Both the position numbers and the translations under genes were made by a program. A stretch of DNA of 64,000 nt from Novosphingobium mangrovisedimenti. GTDB taxonomy: Bacteria; Pseudomonadota; Alphaproteobacteria; Sphingomonadales; Sphingomonadaceae. The stretch lies in contig NZ_JANZXA010000013.1 of assembly GCF_025153475.1 (NCBI RefSeq), forward strand, positions 1 to 64,000. Reading direction: 5' to 3'. The notes beneath the pieces were generated by a model. That model was given only the letters and a program-made list of their open reading frames with translations. It made no database searches and had not been told where the DNA came from. Shown here in pieces: positions 55,200-63,844 of the stretch (within the stretch, counting starts at the first letter, position 1; each line of letters begins with the position of its first letter).

Positions 55200-55933
55200 A
55201 CCGCCGGCAAATACGTGCGGCCGATCCGCAAGGCATCGCCGTCGGCCGTCTCCACCGACCATACGCCCAGCCCTTCATGCCGCAGACCGGACACGTGATC
55301 GCGGCGCACTATGCAGCTGCGGTGAATGCGGATGAACTGCTCGGGATCGAGCCGTTCTTCCAGACTGGTGATCGTCTGGAGCAACAGGAAGCTCTGTCCG
55401 TTCACATGGAGCCGGACATAATCGCGCTCGGCGTCGATGCGCCGGACGTCGTTGGCAGGCACGCGCACGAGTTCGGAGCGATGCGGCACCCAGAACTCCT
55501 CGAGCCACTGGCTGGTCTGTTCGGTCCGCTGGCCGCGGCGTGAAACGACCCGGCTGACGGCCCGTTCGAGGCGGTCCGGCGCGACAGGCTTGAGAACATA
55601 GTCCACCGCATCGAGATCGAACGCCTCTACGGCGAATTCGTCATGCGCGGTCACGAAGATCACCGCCGGCGGATTATCCTTGCCCGAAAGCTGGCGTGCG
55701 ACGGCAAGGCCATCGGTCTCAGGCATCGTCATGTCGAGCAGGATCAGGTCGGGCGCAAGCGCATCGACCAGCCGCAAGGCCGCCTGGCCGTCGCTGGCCG
55801 TACCGATCACGGACACACCATCGATCCGGGCGCAAATGACCTGCATGCGTTCGACCGCGAGCGGCTCGTCATCGACGATGAGCGCACGAAGGGCAACACC
55901 GCCCTGCGGCGATCCGGCCTGCGTTTCAGCCAT
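55178..55933 (-). CDS. LytTR-family response regulator
   Basis: A 251-residue regulator. The receiver domain has the acidic pair in LIVDDEPLAVERM and the phosphorylation site D67 (LILLDMTMPETDG), then a Thr and Lys at ICVTAHD-like VTAHDEF and YVLKPV. The C-terminal LytTR DNA-binding domain (about 150-248) contains RIDAERDYVRLHV and IRIHRSCIVRRDHV. It binds DNA as direct repeats in related systems. The gene overlaps the kinase gene by eight bases. Confidence 0.95.
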   Translation of the reverse strand: MAETQAGSPQGGVALRALIVDDEPLAVERMQVICARIDGVSVIGTASDGQAALRLVDALAPDLILLDMTMPETDGLAVARQLSGKDNPPAVIFVTAHDEFAVEAFDLDAVDYVLKPVAPDRLERAVSRVVSRRGQRTEQTSQWLEEFWVPHRSELVRVPANDVRRIDAERDYVRLHVNGQSFLLLQTITSLEERLDPEQFIRIHRSCIVRRDHVSGLRHEGLGVWSVETADGDALRIGRTYLPAVKKMAGR

Positions 55934-57197
55934 GGCCACGCTCCAGCGGCATACGAAGCTCCGTTTGGAAACCACCTTCCGGCCGCGGGCCGAAGGTCAG
56001 GGTACCAGCCTCGCCATAGCGGGCCCGCAGGCGATCCCGGACATTGGCGAGGCCGATGCCGCAGCCTTCGGCCTTGCCGCGCTCCCCGCCCGGCCCGTCA
56101 TCGCTGACCGTAATCACAAGCTGCCCGCCTTCGCGCCGCGCACGAATGCCCACGGTCACGGGCCGCTGCGTCGCGGCCACCGCGTACTTCACCGAATTCT
56201 CTACGAGAGGCTGCAGGATCATGCCCGGCACCATCGCATCGATAGCGGCAGGGTCAATATCGATTCGCGTCACCAGTCGATTGGGAAACCGCACCGCCTC
56301 GATCGCGAAATAGAGCTTCTGCAGTTCGATTTCGTCCACCAGCCGAAGGTCGTTTGTCGGATCTCCGGAAAGGGTCCGCCGATAGAACGTCGACAGCGTC
56401 TGGATCATCTCCTCGGCATCTTCCTGGCGACCGGTCATGACCAGCGCGGAAAGCGAGTTGAGCGTGTTGAACAGGAAGTGAGGATTGACCTGATAGCGCA
56501 GGCTGCGCAGTTCCGCGGCTTCCGCTGCGCGTCGGTATTCGCCCTCGCGCCGCTCGGCCGCGCGGGCCTCTTCCGCCTTGGCGAGCGCGAAATAGAGCGC
56601 GGCCCATGCAAGCACGAGGAAGTAGCGGCCAAAGGCATTGTCGGCGATGGTCGCCCAGCGGGCATAGCTCTGGCCGAACATCGAACCGGTATGAATCGTG
56701 ATCGCCGAGCCGCCGCCGTCCTGCTCCGGCGTGCCCGGCGGCACGTCGGTCGCATCGGGGTCCGGCGGTCGGGGCACGTTCGGCAGGTCGACGAGAATAT
56801 TGCCGGCCTCGTCCCGCGAAATGCGCACCTTGCCGGTCCTGATCGCCTCGGCATCGCCTTCGTCACCATAGGCCTGCGTCACCGCGATGTCGGCGAAGAT
56901 CACATCGTTGATGACGCTCAGCAGCAGCGAAAGCGGCAGGGCGCCGACCAGAACCACGGCCAGGCGCACCGGGCCCGACTTGCGGTCGAGCATCTGCAGC
57001 AAAGGCCACACCGCTGCCATGACCAGCATCGACAGGATGCAGATCGTCAGTCGGCGCGAGATGATCGGCCACGCGAAATCGAAGCCCATGAAGGCCCCGC
57101 GCAGCGTTGCGACCATGAAATAGCAGGCCCACAGCGCCGCAAGCGACAACAGGACAAGACGCGCCGGGACGCGCGGATTGTTGACTACATCCGTCAT
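55926..57197 (-). CDS. LytS-type sensor histidine kinase
   Basis: A 423-residue membrane kinase. Two or three membrane segments lie within the first 105 residues, followed by a Pro/Asp-rich extracytoplasmic stretch, another membrane segment (about 190-206) and the His_kinase domain with H240 in YQVNPHFLFNTLNSLS. The ATP site is MILQPLVENSVKYA and DDGPGGERGKAEGCGIGLANVRDRL. It forms a pair with the LytTR regulator. The signal is unknown. Confidence 0.95.
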   Translation of the reverse strand: MTDVVNNPRVPARLVLLSLAALWACYFMVATLRGAFMGFDFAWPIISRRLTICILSMLVMAAVWPLLQMLDRKSGPVRLAVVLVGALPLSLLLSVINDVIFADIAVTQAYGDEGDAEAIRTGKVRISRDEAGNILVDLPNVPRPPDPDATDVPPGTPEQDGGGSAITIHTGSMFGQSYARWATIADNAFGRYFLVLAWAALYFALAKAEEARAAERREGEYRRAAEAAELRSLRYQVNPHFLFNTLNSLSALVMTGRQEDAEEMIQTLSTFYRRTLSGDPTNDLRLVDEIELQKLYFAIEAVRFPNRLVTRIDIDPAAIDAMVPGMILQPLVENSVKYAVAATQRPVTVGIRARREGGQLVITVSDDGPGGERGKAEGCGIGLANVRDRLRARYGEAGTLTFGPRPEGGFQTELRMPLERGHG

Positions 57198-57288
57198 GAC
57201 CGCCCCGGATACCGCGAAAACCGCGCCGCGCGCCAGTTCGCCGGTCGGCGCGCGTGCACTGTTCGTCGAACGCGCGCCAGCACCGATC

Positions 57289-58812
57289 TCAGCCGGCGAG
57301 CAACCCTTCCTTCGCGATCTTTTCCTGCCAGACCAGCGGCGCCAGCTGGTGGACGTTCTTGCCCTCGGAATCGACCGCGACGGTCACCGGCATGTCCTCC
57401 ACGGTGAATTCGTAGATCGCTTCCATGCCGAGGTCCTCGAAGCCGACGACCTTGGCTTCCTTGATCGCGCGCGCCACGAGATAGGCCGCGCCGCCAACGG
57501 CCATGAGGTAGGCCGACTTGTGCTTGGCGATGGACTCGGTGGCGGCCGGGCCGCGCTCTGCCTTGCCGACGCAGGCCAGCAGGCCCTGCTCCAGCATCAT
57601 GTCCATGAACTTGTCCATGCGCGTCGCGGTGGTCGGGCCCGCCGGGCCGACGACTTCGTCGCGCACCGGATCGACCGGGCCGACGTAGTAGATCACGCGG
57701 CCCTTGAACTCGACCGGCAGTTCCTCGCCCTTGGCGAGCATGTCCTGGATGCGCTTGTGCGCGGCATCGCGCCCGGTGAGCATCTTGCCGTTGAGCAGCA
57801 GGCGGTCGCCCTGCTTCCAGCTCTTCACGTCCTCTGCCGTCAGCGTGTCGAGATCGACGCGGATCGCCTCCTTGCTGGGCTTCCATTCGACCTTGGGCCA
57901 GTCGTTGAGGTTCGGCTTTTCAAGATAGCGCGGCCCCGAGCCGTCGAGCGTAAAGTGCGCATGGCGGGTGGCGGCACAGTTGGGGATCATCGCCACCGGC
58001 TTGTTCGCGGCGTGGCACGGCCAGTCGAGGATCTTGACGTCGAGGATGGTGGAAAGACCGCCCAGCCCCTGCGCCCCGATGCCCATGGCATTGACCTTGT
58101 CGAAGATCTCGATGCGCAGCGCCTCGATGTCGTTCTGCGGGCCGCGCGCCTTGAGCTGGCCCATGTCGATCGGGTCCATCAGGCTCTGCTTGGCGAGCTT
58201 GACGCAGTGTTCGGCCGTGCCGCCGATGCCGATGCCCAGCATGCCCGGCGGGCACCAGCCGGCACCCATCTGAGGTAGCATCTCGAGCACCCAGTCGACG
58301 ATCGAATCGCTGGGATTCATCATCTTGAACTTGGACTTGGCTTCCGAGCCGCCGCCCTTGGCCGCCACGTCGATGGAAACCTTGCTGCCCGGCACCATCG
58401 AGACCGAAAGCACCGAAGGCGTATTGTCCTTGGTGTTGCGGCGAGTGAAAGCCGGGTCGGCCAGCACCGAGGCGCGCAGCTTGTTTTCCTTGTTGCCGTA
58501 AGCGCGACGCACGCCTTCATCGACCACTTCCTGCAGCGAGCGGTCGGATTCGAGACGGCAGTTCTGGCCCCACTCGATGAAGACGTTGACGATGCCGGTA
58601 TCCTGGCAGATCGGCCGGTGCCCCTCGGCGCACATGCGGCTGTTGGTCAGGATCTGCGCGATCGCGTCCTTGGCAGCCGGGCCCTGCTCCGCCTCGTAGG
58701 CCTCGCCAAGAGCGCGGATGTAGTCCATCGGATGATAGTAGCTGATGTACTGCAGGGCGTCGGCGACACTCTCGATCAGGTCGTCTTCGCGGATGGTCAC
58801 CATTTCGGCCAT
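57289..58812 (-). CDS. Class I fumarate hydratase (4Fe-4S)
   Basis: A 507-residue iron-sulfur fumarase that converts fumarate to malate. The cluster cysteines are in SRMCAEGHRPICQDTG and AEHCVKLAKQS, with PNCAATRHAHF further on. The C-terminal domain has YVGPVDPVRDEVVGPAGPTTATRM, with the substrate site. The start MAEMVTIRED at 58812 gives the family's length; an in-frame ATG at 58803 is possible. It depends on Fe-S supply such as the SUF system. Confidence 0.95.
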   Translation of the reverse strand: MAEMVTIREDDLIESVADALQYISYYHPMDYIRALGEAYEAEQGPAAKDAIAQILTNSRMCAEGHRPICQDTGIVNVFIEWGQNCRLESDRSLQEVVDEGVRRAYGNKENKLRASVLADPAFTRRNTKDNTPSVLSVSMVPGSKVSIDVAAKGGGSEAKSKFKMMNPSDSIVDWVLEMLPQMGAGWCPPGMLGIGIGGTAEHCVKLAKQSLMDPIDMGQLKARGPQNDIEALRIEIFDKVNAMGIGAQGLGGLSTILDVKILDWPCHAANKPVAMIPNCAATRHAHFTLDGSGPRYLEKPNLNDWPKVEWKPSKEAIRVDLDTLTAEDVKSWKQGDRLLLNGKMLTGRDAAHKRIQDMLAKGEELPVEFKGRVIYYVGPVDPVRDEVVGPAGPTTATRMDKFMDMMLEQGLLACVGKAERGPAATESIAKHKSAYLMAVGGAAYLVARAIKEAKVVGFEDLGMEAIYEFTVEDMPVTVAVDSEGKNVHQLAPLVWQEKIAKEGLLAG

Positions 58813-58879
58813 GTACAATGCGCTCCCGGTTAAGCGGATAACGTGAATTTCGCGGGCTCCCATAAGCCGGGCGCGGTCC

Positions 58880-58928
58880 ATCGTCAAAGTGCTTGCATTG
58901 ATCGACGAAGGTATCGTCAAAGCCCTTG
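58880..58928 (+). repeat. Two direct repeats ATCGTCAAAG-NN-CTTG between fumarase and PCMT-like genes
   Basis: The 16-base copies at 58880-58895 and 58913-58928 differ at two positions and are 33 bases apart. They lie in the divergent promoter region and may be binding sites for a regulator. Confidence 0.4.
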
Positions 58929-59033
58929 GCCTTGATGGCGCCTTGGCCTAGAAGGCCCGCATAAATGCTGTCCTTGCGGAATATCGATGCGCTCGGGCGT
59001 GTTACCCGCGAATGCATGAGGGAATTGCACCAG

Positions 59034-59657
59034 ATGACCTTGACCGAGGAACGGTCCGCACCCGAAGCCGAAATGGCTCCCATTGCCCATTCCGGCGCCC
59101 GCCACGCCATGATCGTCAGCCAGCTGCGCACCAGCGGCGTCAACGAGCCCTGGGTCCTGGCGGCCATGGCCGGCGTGGCCCGTGAGGACTTCGTTCCCGA
59201 AGCCATGCGCGATGCCGCCTATATCGACCGGGCCATTCCGCTTGGGAACGGCCGCTTCCTCGCCGCCCCGCTCGTGCACGGCAAGATCCTGTCCGAGGCC
59301 GCTCCGACGGCAACCGACAAGGCCCTGCTGGTCGGCGATGCGGATGGATACCTGGCGGCCCTGCTGCGTCCACTGGTCGGTTCGCTCGAAACCGTCGATC
59401 CCGCAGCCGTCTCCGGCATGACGGGCGAAGGCGGGTATTCGCTGATCGTCGTCGACGGCGCCATCGAGACGCTTCCCGAAACGCTCGGCGCGCAGATGGC
59501 CGAAGGTGGCCGTATCGTCACCGGTCTCATGGTCCGCGGCGTCAGCCGTCTTGCCACCGGCTGCAAGACCGCCGGCGCGGTCTCGCTGCTCCCGCTGGCC
59601 GAACTGGGCATTCCCGCGCTTCCCGAATTCGCTGCTCCCAAGCGCTGGAGCTTCTGA
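59034..59657 (+). CDS. Protein-L-isoaspartate methyltransferase-like protein, degenerate
   Basis: A 207-residue protein resembling PCMT: ARHAMIVSQLRTSGVNEPWVLAAMAGVAREDFVPEAMRDAAY matches the substrate part. The SAM-binding motif I, normally VLEIGTGSGY, reads LLVGDADGYLAAL, and later motifs are weak. It may be non-enzymatic or changed in substrate. It starts at ATG 59034, chosen for its GAGG upstream; ATG 58965 and 59073 are alternatives. It ends two bases before the tolC-like GTG. Confidence 0.8.
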   Translation: MTLTEERSAPEAEMAPIAHSGARHAMIVSQLRTSGVNEPWVLAAMAGVAREDFVPEAMRDAAYIDRAIPLGNGRFLAAPLVHGKILSEAAPTATDKALLVGDADGYLAALLRPLVGSLETVDPAAVSGMTGEGGYSLIVVDGAIETLPETLGAQMAEGGRIVTGLMVRGVSRLATGCKTAGAVSLLPLAELGIPALPEFAAPKRWSF

Positions 59658-59659
59658 TC

Positions 59660-61114
59660 GTGTCCCGGTTCGGGTCTCGGGCCGGGCTACTGGCCAGTAC
59701 CGTCCTGTTCGCCGCAGCAGCAGCATCGCCGGTATCGGCCGATACGTTGCGCGATGCGCTGGTCATGGCCTACCAGACCAATCCCTCGCTCCAAGCGGCG
59801 CGCGCGCAGCAGCGCGGCGTGGACGAGAACGTGCCGATCGCTCGCGCATCCGGCCTGCCCAGCGCCAATGCCGATGCCACCTACACCGAGTTCCTGAAGC
59901 GCAGCCCGAATTCGTTCACGAGCCCCGAACGTGCGCTGTCCGCCGGCGTGAACCTGGGCGTGCCGATCTACTCCGGCGGCGCCGTCAAGAACCGGGTCAA
60001 GGCCGCGAAGTATCGGGTGAAGGCCGGTCAGGCCGACCTGCGCGGCAGTGAAAGCGACATCTTTTCGGCCGTCGTCGCCGCCTACATGGACGTGATCCAG
60101 AACGAGGCGATCGTCGGGCTGAACCGCAAGAACGTGGCCGTGCTGGAGGTCAACCTCCAGGCCACCAGCGACCGCTTCGAGATCGGCGACGTCACCCGCA
60201 CGGACGTCGCACAGTCGCAGTCGCGCCTTGCCGTCGCGCAAAGCGATGCGCGCGCCGCCGAAGCCAACCTCGCAACCGCGCGCGAGACCTACATCCGGCT
60301 CGTCGGCAAGGCCCCCGAGGCGCTCGACGCGCCGCCGCCGCTGCCCAACCTGCCCGCGACCCCCGAGGAAGCGGTCACCACCGCGCTCGAAAGCAATCCC
60401 ACCCTGATCGCCGCCCGCGAACAGACCAAGGCGGCGGAAAAGGACATCGACGTGGCCGGCGCCAGCCGCCTGCCGCGCCTCAGCCTCTTCGCCTCGGGCG
60501 CCTACAACGACTATTTCAACACCCTGGGTGGCCCCAGCTCGGCAGCCTTCTCGCAAACCGAGAAGACCGCGCAGGCCGGTGCCCAGATCTCGATCCCGAT
60601 CTTCCAGGGCGGACTGCCCGCCGCGCAGCGCCGTCAGGCCCAGGCGCAGGCTTCGGCCGCGCTGGAAAACGAGATCGCAGCCGAACGCGGCGTCATCGCG
60701 CAGGTCCGATCGGCCTACAGTTCCTGGCTGGCGGCAAACGACGTGATCCGCTCGTCGAAAGTCGCCGTCGAAGCGGCCGCGCTCAGCCTCGAAGGCGTGC
60801 GGGCGGAAAACTCGGTGGGTAACCGCACGATCCTCGACATCCTCAATGCCGAGCAGGAATCGCTCAACGCGCAAGTCCGGCTGGTAACGGCGCGGCGCAA
60901 TGCCTACGTGGCGGGCTTCAACCTGCTGGCCGCGATGGGCAAGGCCGAGGCGGACAACCTCAACCTCGACAACGACATCCTCTACGACCCGCAGGCCAAC
61001 TACAAGCGGGTACACGGCAAGATCTTCGACTGGGACGACGATCCGGCTCCCGTCGCACAGTCGACTCGCACCGTTGACACGCCGGTGCAGGATGGGGAAA
61101 TTCCGGAACAGTAG
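59660..61114 (+). CDS. tolC: TolC family outer-membrane channel protein
   Basis: A 484-residue outer-membrane factor. A signal peptide (LLASTVLFAAAAASPVSA) is followed by two repeats of the TolC fold (SLQAARAQQRGVDENVPIARA and TLIAAREQTKAAEKDIDVAGA) and long coiled coils. The GVNLGVPIYSGG and ISIPIFQGG segments are the barrel strands. It joins efflux or type I secretion machines to the outside and could serve the RND pump at 2-7 kb. GTG start, co-transcribed with the PCMT-like gene. Confidence 0.94.
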   Translation: MSRFGSRAGLLASTVLFAAAAASPVSADTLRDALVMAYQTNPSLQAARAQQRGVDENVPIARASGLPSANADATYTEFLKRSPNSFTSPERALSAGVNLGVPIYSGGAVKNRVKAAKYRVKAGQADLRGSESDIFSAVVAAYMDVIQNEAIVGLNRKNVAVLEVNLQATSDRFEIGDVTRTDVAQSQSRLAVAQSDARAAEANLATARETYIRLVGKAPEALDAPPPLPNLPATPEEAVTTALESNPTLIAAREQTKAAEKDIDVAGASRLPRLSLFASGAYNDYFNTLGGPSSAAFSQTEKTAQAGAQISIPIFQGGLPAAQRRQAQAQASAALENEIAAERGVIAQVRSAYSSWLAANDVIRSSKVAVEAAALSLEGVRAENSVGNRTILDILNAEQESLNAQVRLVTARRNAYVAGFNLLAAMGKAEADNLNLDNDILYDPQANYKRVHGKIFDWDDDPAPVAQSTRTVDTPVQDGEIPEQ

Positions 61115-61183
61115 GCAACCGTCCCGATTCGGGACTGGTTAAGATTTGTGTCCTATGAAGGGCGCAACAGGGGGACAATCGGA

Positions 61184-61657
61184 ATGCGGCAGAATGGCGA
61201 ACCTTCGGTTGAAGAGATTCTCCAGTCTATCAAGCACGTTATCGCACGCGATAATCGCGTTGGCGCGCGCGTGGAGCGCCAGCGCCGCGCGACTGTAGGC
61301 GTCGACACGCTCGAAGATGTGCTGTCCGTCGACGAGGAAGTCGAGCCCGAGGAAGACGTGCTGGAACTGCAGGAAACGGCCCAGGTCGACGTCGAATCCG
61401 AACCGGAAGACGATGAACCCGCGCTGGTCCGTCCGCATGCGCGCGATTCGATGCGTGAATCGCTGGCCGCGCTTGCCATGCTGTCCGAGCCGGGCGTGCC
61501 GCCCCGAATCGTCCGGTCGGGAGAAACCTCGCTGGAGGACCTGACCCGCGAACTGCTGCGACCGGCCCTTGCGGAATGGCTCGACAAGAACCTGCCGCCA
61601 CTGGTGGAGCGCATGGTCGCGGCCGAAATCTCACGGATCGTCGGCAAGAAGGGCTGA
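61184..61657 (+). CDS. DUF2497 family PopZ-like polar organising protein
   Basis: A 157-residue protein of the DUF2497 family that includes Caulobacter PopZ. The N-terminal helix EPSVEEILQSIKHVIARDN, an acidic middle (SVDEEVEPEEDVLELQE) and the C-terminal helices LEDLTRELLRPALAEWLDKN and LVERMVAAEISRIVG fit that plan. PopZ multimerises at cell poles and binds ParB. The linker is shorter and less Pro-rich than in Caulobacter. GGGGGA precedes ATG 61184; GTG 61148 is an alternative. Confidence 0.9.
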   Translation: MRQNGEPSVEEILQSIKHVIARDNRVGARVERQRRATVGVDTLEDVLSVDEEVEPEEDVLELQETAQVDVESEPEDDEPALVRPHARDSMRESLAALAMLSEPGVPPRIVRSGETSLEDLTRELLRPALAEWLDKNLPPLVERMVAAEISRIVGKKG

Positions 61658-61711
61658 TCCGGCGGATTTCCGCTCTGGACCCGCAAGCCCGCGCTCCCTA
61701 CTTCGCAAGGC

Positions 61712-62143
61712 ATGGCCAAACCCGACCCCGCGCTGCTCGATCCGGCGCGCTATCCCTTCACGTGCACGACGGAACCGCGTTTCGGCGACCTCGACGTGAA
61801 CATGCACATCAACAACGTCGCCATGGCTTGCCTGCTCGAGGATGCCCGCGTGCGCTTTCACCGTGCCTGCGGCTATCGCGACCTGCTGGTCGGAAAGGCG
61901 TCGATGGTTGCCAGCGTGGCGATCGAATACATCGGCGAGGCGTCCTATCCCGAATGCGTACAGATCGCCTGCGCCATGGAACACATCGGCCGCACCAGTC
62001 ACCGCCTCGTGCAGGTCGTAACGCAGGGCGGCAAGCCACTCGTCTTTGCCCGCACCGTGCTCGTTACTGTCGACCCCGAGGGGCCTTCGCCCCTGCCTGA
62101 CACCTTCGCGGCATCGACCACCGCGTGGATGCTTCGGCCATGA
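61712..62143 (+). CDS. Acyl-CoA thioesterase, hotdog fold
   Basis: A 143-residue protein of the 4-hydroxybenzoyl-CoA thioesterase type. The active-site segment is RFGDLDVNMHINNVAMACLLEDAR, followed by SVAIEYIGEASYPECVQI and RTSHRLVQVVTQ. The Asp in the first segment is the usual catalytic residue. Substrate probably an acyl-CoA. The stop overlaps the next ATG (ATGA). Confidence 0.92.
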   Translation: MAKPDPALLDPARYPFTCTTEPRFGDLDVNMHINNVAMACLLEDARVRFHRACGYRDLLVGKASMVASVAIEYIGEASYPECVQIACAMEHIGRTSHRLVQVVTQGGKPLVFARTVLVTVDPEGPSPLPDTFAASTTAWMLRP

Positions 62144-62529
62144 CTGCCTCGGCGAAGGAAATCGAGCAGGCCCGCGAAGCGCTGGCGAAGGCCGGCGGCG
62201 ATGGCATCCAGCGCCATATCTTCATCTGCGCCGAACCGCAGAAAGGCGAATGCTGCACGCCCGAAAAGGGGCAGGCAGCCTGGAAATACCTGAAAAAGCG
62301 CCTCAAGCAGCTCGGCCTGGATGGGCCGAAAACGGAAACGGGCGGCGGCATTGCCCGAAGCAAGGCGGATTGCCTGCGCATCTGCGCCGCCGGACCGATC
62401 GCGGTCGTGTGGCCGGATGGCGTCTGGTACCACTCGTGCACTGAGGAGGCTCTGGAGAAGATCATCCAGCAGCACCTGATCGGCGGACAGCCGGTCGAGG
62501 AATACCGGCTCAGGCCTGCGGGCGACTGA
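62140..62529 (+). CDS. (2Fe-2S) ferredoxin-domain protein
   Basis: A 129-residue protein with a thioredoxin-like 2Fe-2S ferredoxin fold. Its cysteines are in FICAEPQKGECC and SKADCLRICAAGPIAVVW, giving the C-x8-10-C...C-x3-C pattern of this class. It may transfer electrons or act as a regulator. It is coupled to the thioesterase gene, whose link to it is unknown. Confidence 0.88.
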   Translation: MTASAKEIEQAREALAKAGGDGIQRHIFICAEPQKGECCTPEKGQAAWKYLKKRLKQLGLDGPKTETGGGIARSKADCLRICAAGPIAVVWPDGVWYHSCTEEALEKIIQQHLIGGQPVEEYRLRPAGD

Positions 62530-62559
62530 ACGGAGGGGCCTCGGCCCGCTGATTCCGGC

Positions 62560-62856
62560 CTAGGAGATCTTGCTGTCGTCGTCGAGCGGATCGACGATGC
62601 ATTCGTCGTGCCCTGTCCCGCTCGAGAGGAACACCAGCCCCATCAGCGCCGACGTCAGCAGCATCGTGAAACCGATGCCCAGCGCAGTCGCGATGTAGAA
62701 GTGGATCGAGACCATCCCGTTGGAACGGTAGAGAATGAAAATCGCCGCCGCGACAAGACCGACGGTCAGCACCATCATCCAGCGCATGATGCGCAGATAG
62801 CGGGCCCAGGCGTGCGTCGCCTTCTCGGGGTCATCCAGGGGGGAAGGAGGAATCAT
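62560..62856 (-). CDS. Hypothetical membrane protein
   Basis: A 98-residue protein with two membrane segments (MMVLTVGLVAAAIFILY; IATALGIGFTMLLTSALMGLVF). The N-terminus MIPPSPLDDPEKATHAWARYLR is cytosolic and the tail is acidic with one Cys. The ATG at 62856 has GGAGG close by. No family recognised. Divergent from the CBS gene. Confidence 0.7.
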   Translation of the reverse strand: MIPPSPLDDPEKATHAWARYLRIMRWMMVLTVGLVAAAIFILYRSNGMVSIHFYIATALGIGFTMLLTSALMGLVFLSSGTGHDECIVDPLDDDSKIS

Positions 62857-63011
62857 CGCCCCCCATGTGAGGGCTGCGGGGCCCGCCCGCAAGGGCATCG
62901 TGACCATTCTCCGATTCCATCGGACGAAGTGGCGGAGTCCCGGCGTCTGTGGTATTCTCTCCCGGCCCGTCGAAAACGGCGGGCCCAAGCCAAAACAGGG
63001 AGAGTTCGACG

Positions 63012-63437
63012 ATGACCATTGGGCGCCTCATCGAAGGCCGCGACGCGGTCCTTACCTGTGACGTCACCACCACTGTGCGCGAGGCCGTGAGCATTCTCGC
63101 GGGACGCCGCATCGGCGCATTGCCGGTCCTGGAAAACGAATCCATTGCAGGCATGTTTTCCGAACGCGACGTGATCTACCGCCTGCACGAGTCAGGGCCG
63201 GACATACTCGAAAGGCCCGTCTCCGCGATCATGACCGCGCCGGCCGTGACCGTCGAACCGGAAACCTCGGTGATGACCGCACTCGCACTCATGACCCGGC
63301 GACGCATCCGCCATCTTCCCGTCGTGGAAGGCGGACGCATGATCGGCCTCGTTTCGATCGGCGATCTGGTGAAGCACCGGATCGATGCCGTCGAATCCGA
63401 AGCCGCAGCGATGCGCGATTACATCCAGATGGCGTAA
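63012..63437 (+). CDS. CBS-domain protein
   Basis: A 141-residue protein of two CBS domains: VTTTVREAVSILAGRRIGALPVLEN... and AVTVEPETSVMTALALMTRRRIRHLPVVEGGRMIGLVSIGDL. Such pairs bind adenosyl ligands and regulate partners. A stand-alone CBS protein gives no clue to its partner. AGGGAGAG lies just before the ATG. Confidence 0.9.
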   Translation: MTIGRLIEGRDAVLTCDVTTTVREAVSILAGRRIGALPVLENESIAGMFSERDVIYRLHESGPDILERPVSAIMTAPAVTVEPETSVMTALALMTRRRIRHLPVVEGGRMIGLVSIGDLVKHRIDAVESEAAAMRDYIQMA

Positions 63438-63511
63438 CGCCGTCTGCCATACCCTGGTCTGTAGCCCGCCTCTGCCTTGCCGCGCGGGGCAGGGGGGCTT
63501 ACATCCGGTGC

Positions 63512-63844
63512 ATGGACCAGCAAAACCTCACACTCAGCCCCTCGGCTGCCGCGCGTGTCGCGGCTATTGCCGAAAAGCAGGGCAAGCCTGCGATACTGCG
63601 CCTCTCCGTGGAGGGCGGCGGGTGCTCGGGTTTCCAGTACAAGTTCGGTCTCGCCGACGCGCCGGATTCGGACGATGCAGTGACTGAAACGGACGGTGTC
63701 CGGCTGGTGGTCGATCCCGTCAGCCTGGATCTCGTCAACGGTTGCATTGTCGATTTCGTCGAATCGCTCGGCGGGGCGGCCTTCCGGGTCGAGAATCCCA
63801 ACGCCGAAGCCGGCTGCGGCTGTGGGTCGAGCTTCTCGGTGTGA
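63512..63844 (+). CDS. erpA: Iron-sulfur cluster insertion protein ErpA
   Basis: A 110-residue A-type carrier with cysteines C38 (GGGCSG), C102 and C104 (GCGCGSSFS). The block ENPNAEAGCGCGSSF is typical of ErpA. It delivers Fe-S clusters to final targets. The GTG of the next gene overlaps the stop (GTGA). A second A-type gene lies at the end of the SUF operon. Confidence 0.93.
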   Translation: MDQQNLTLSPSAAARVAAIAEKQGKPAILRLSVEGGGCSGFQYKFGLADAPDSDDAVTETDGVRLVVDPVSLDLVNGCIVDFVESLGGAAFRVENPNAEAGCGCGSSFSV

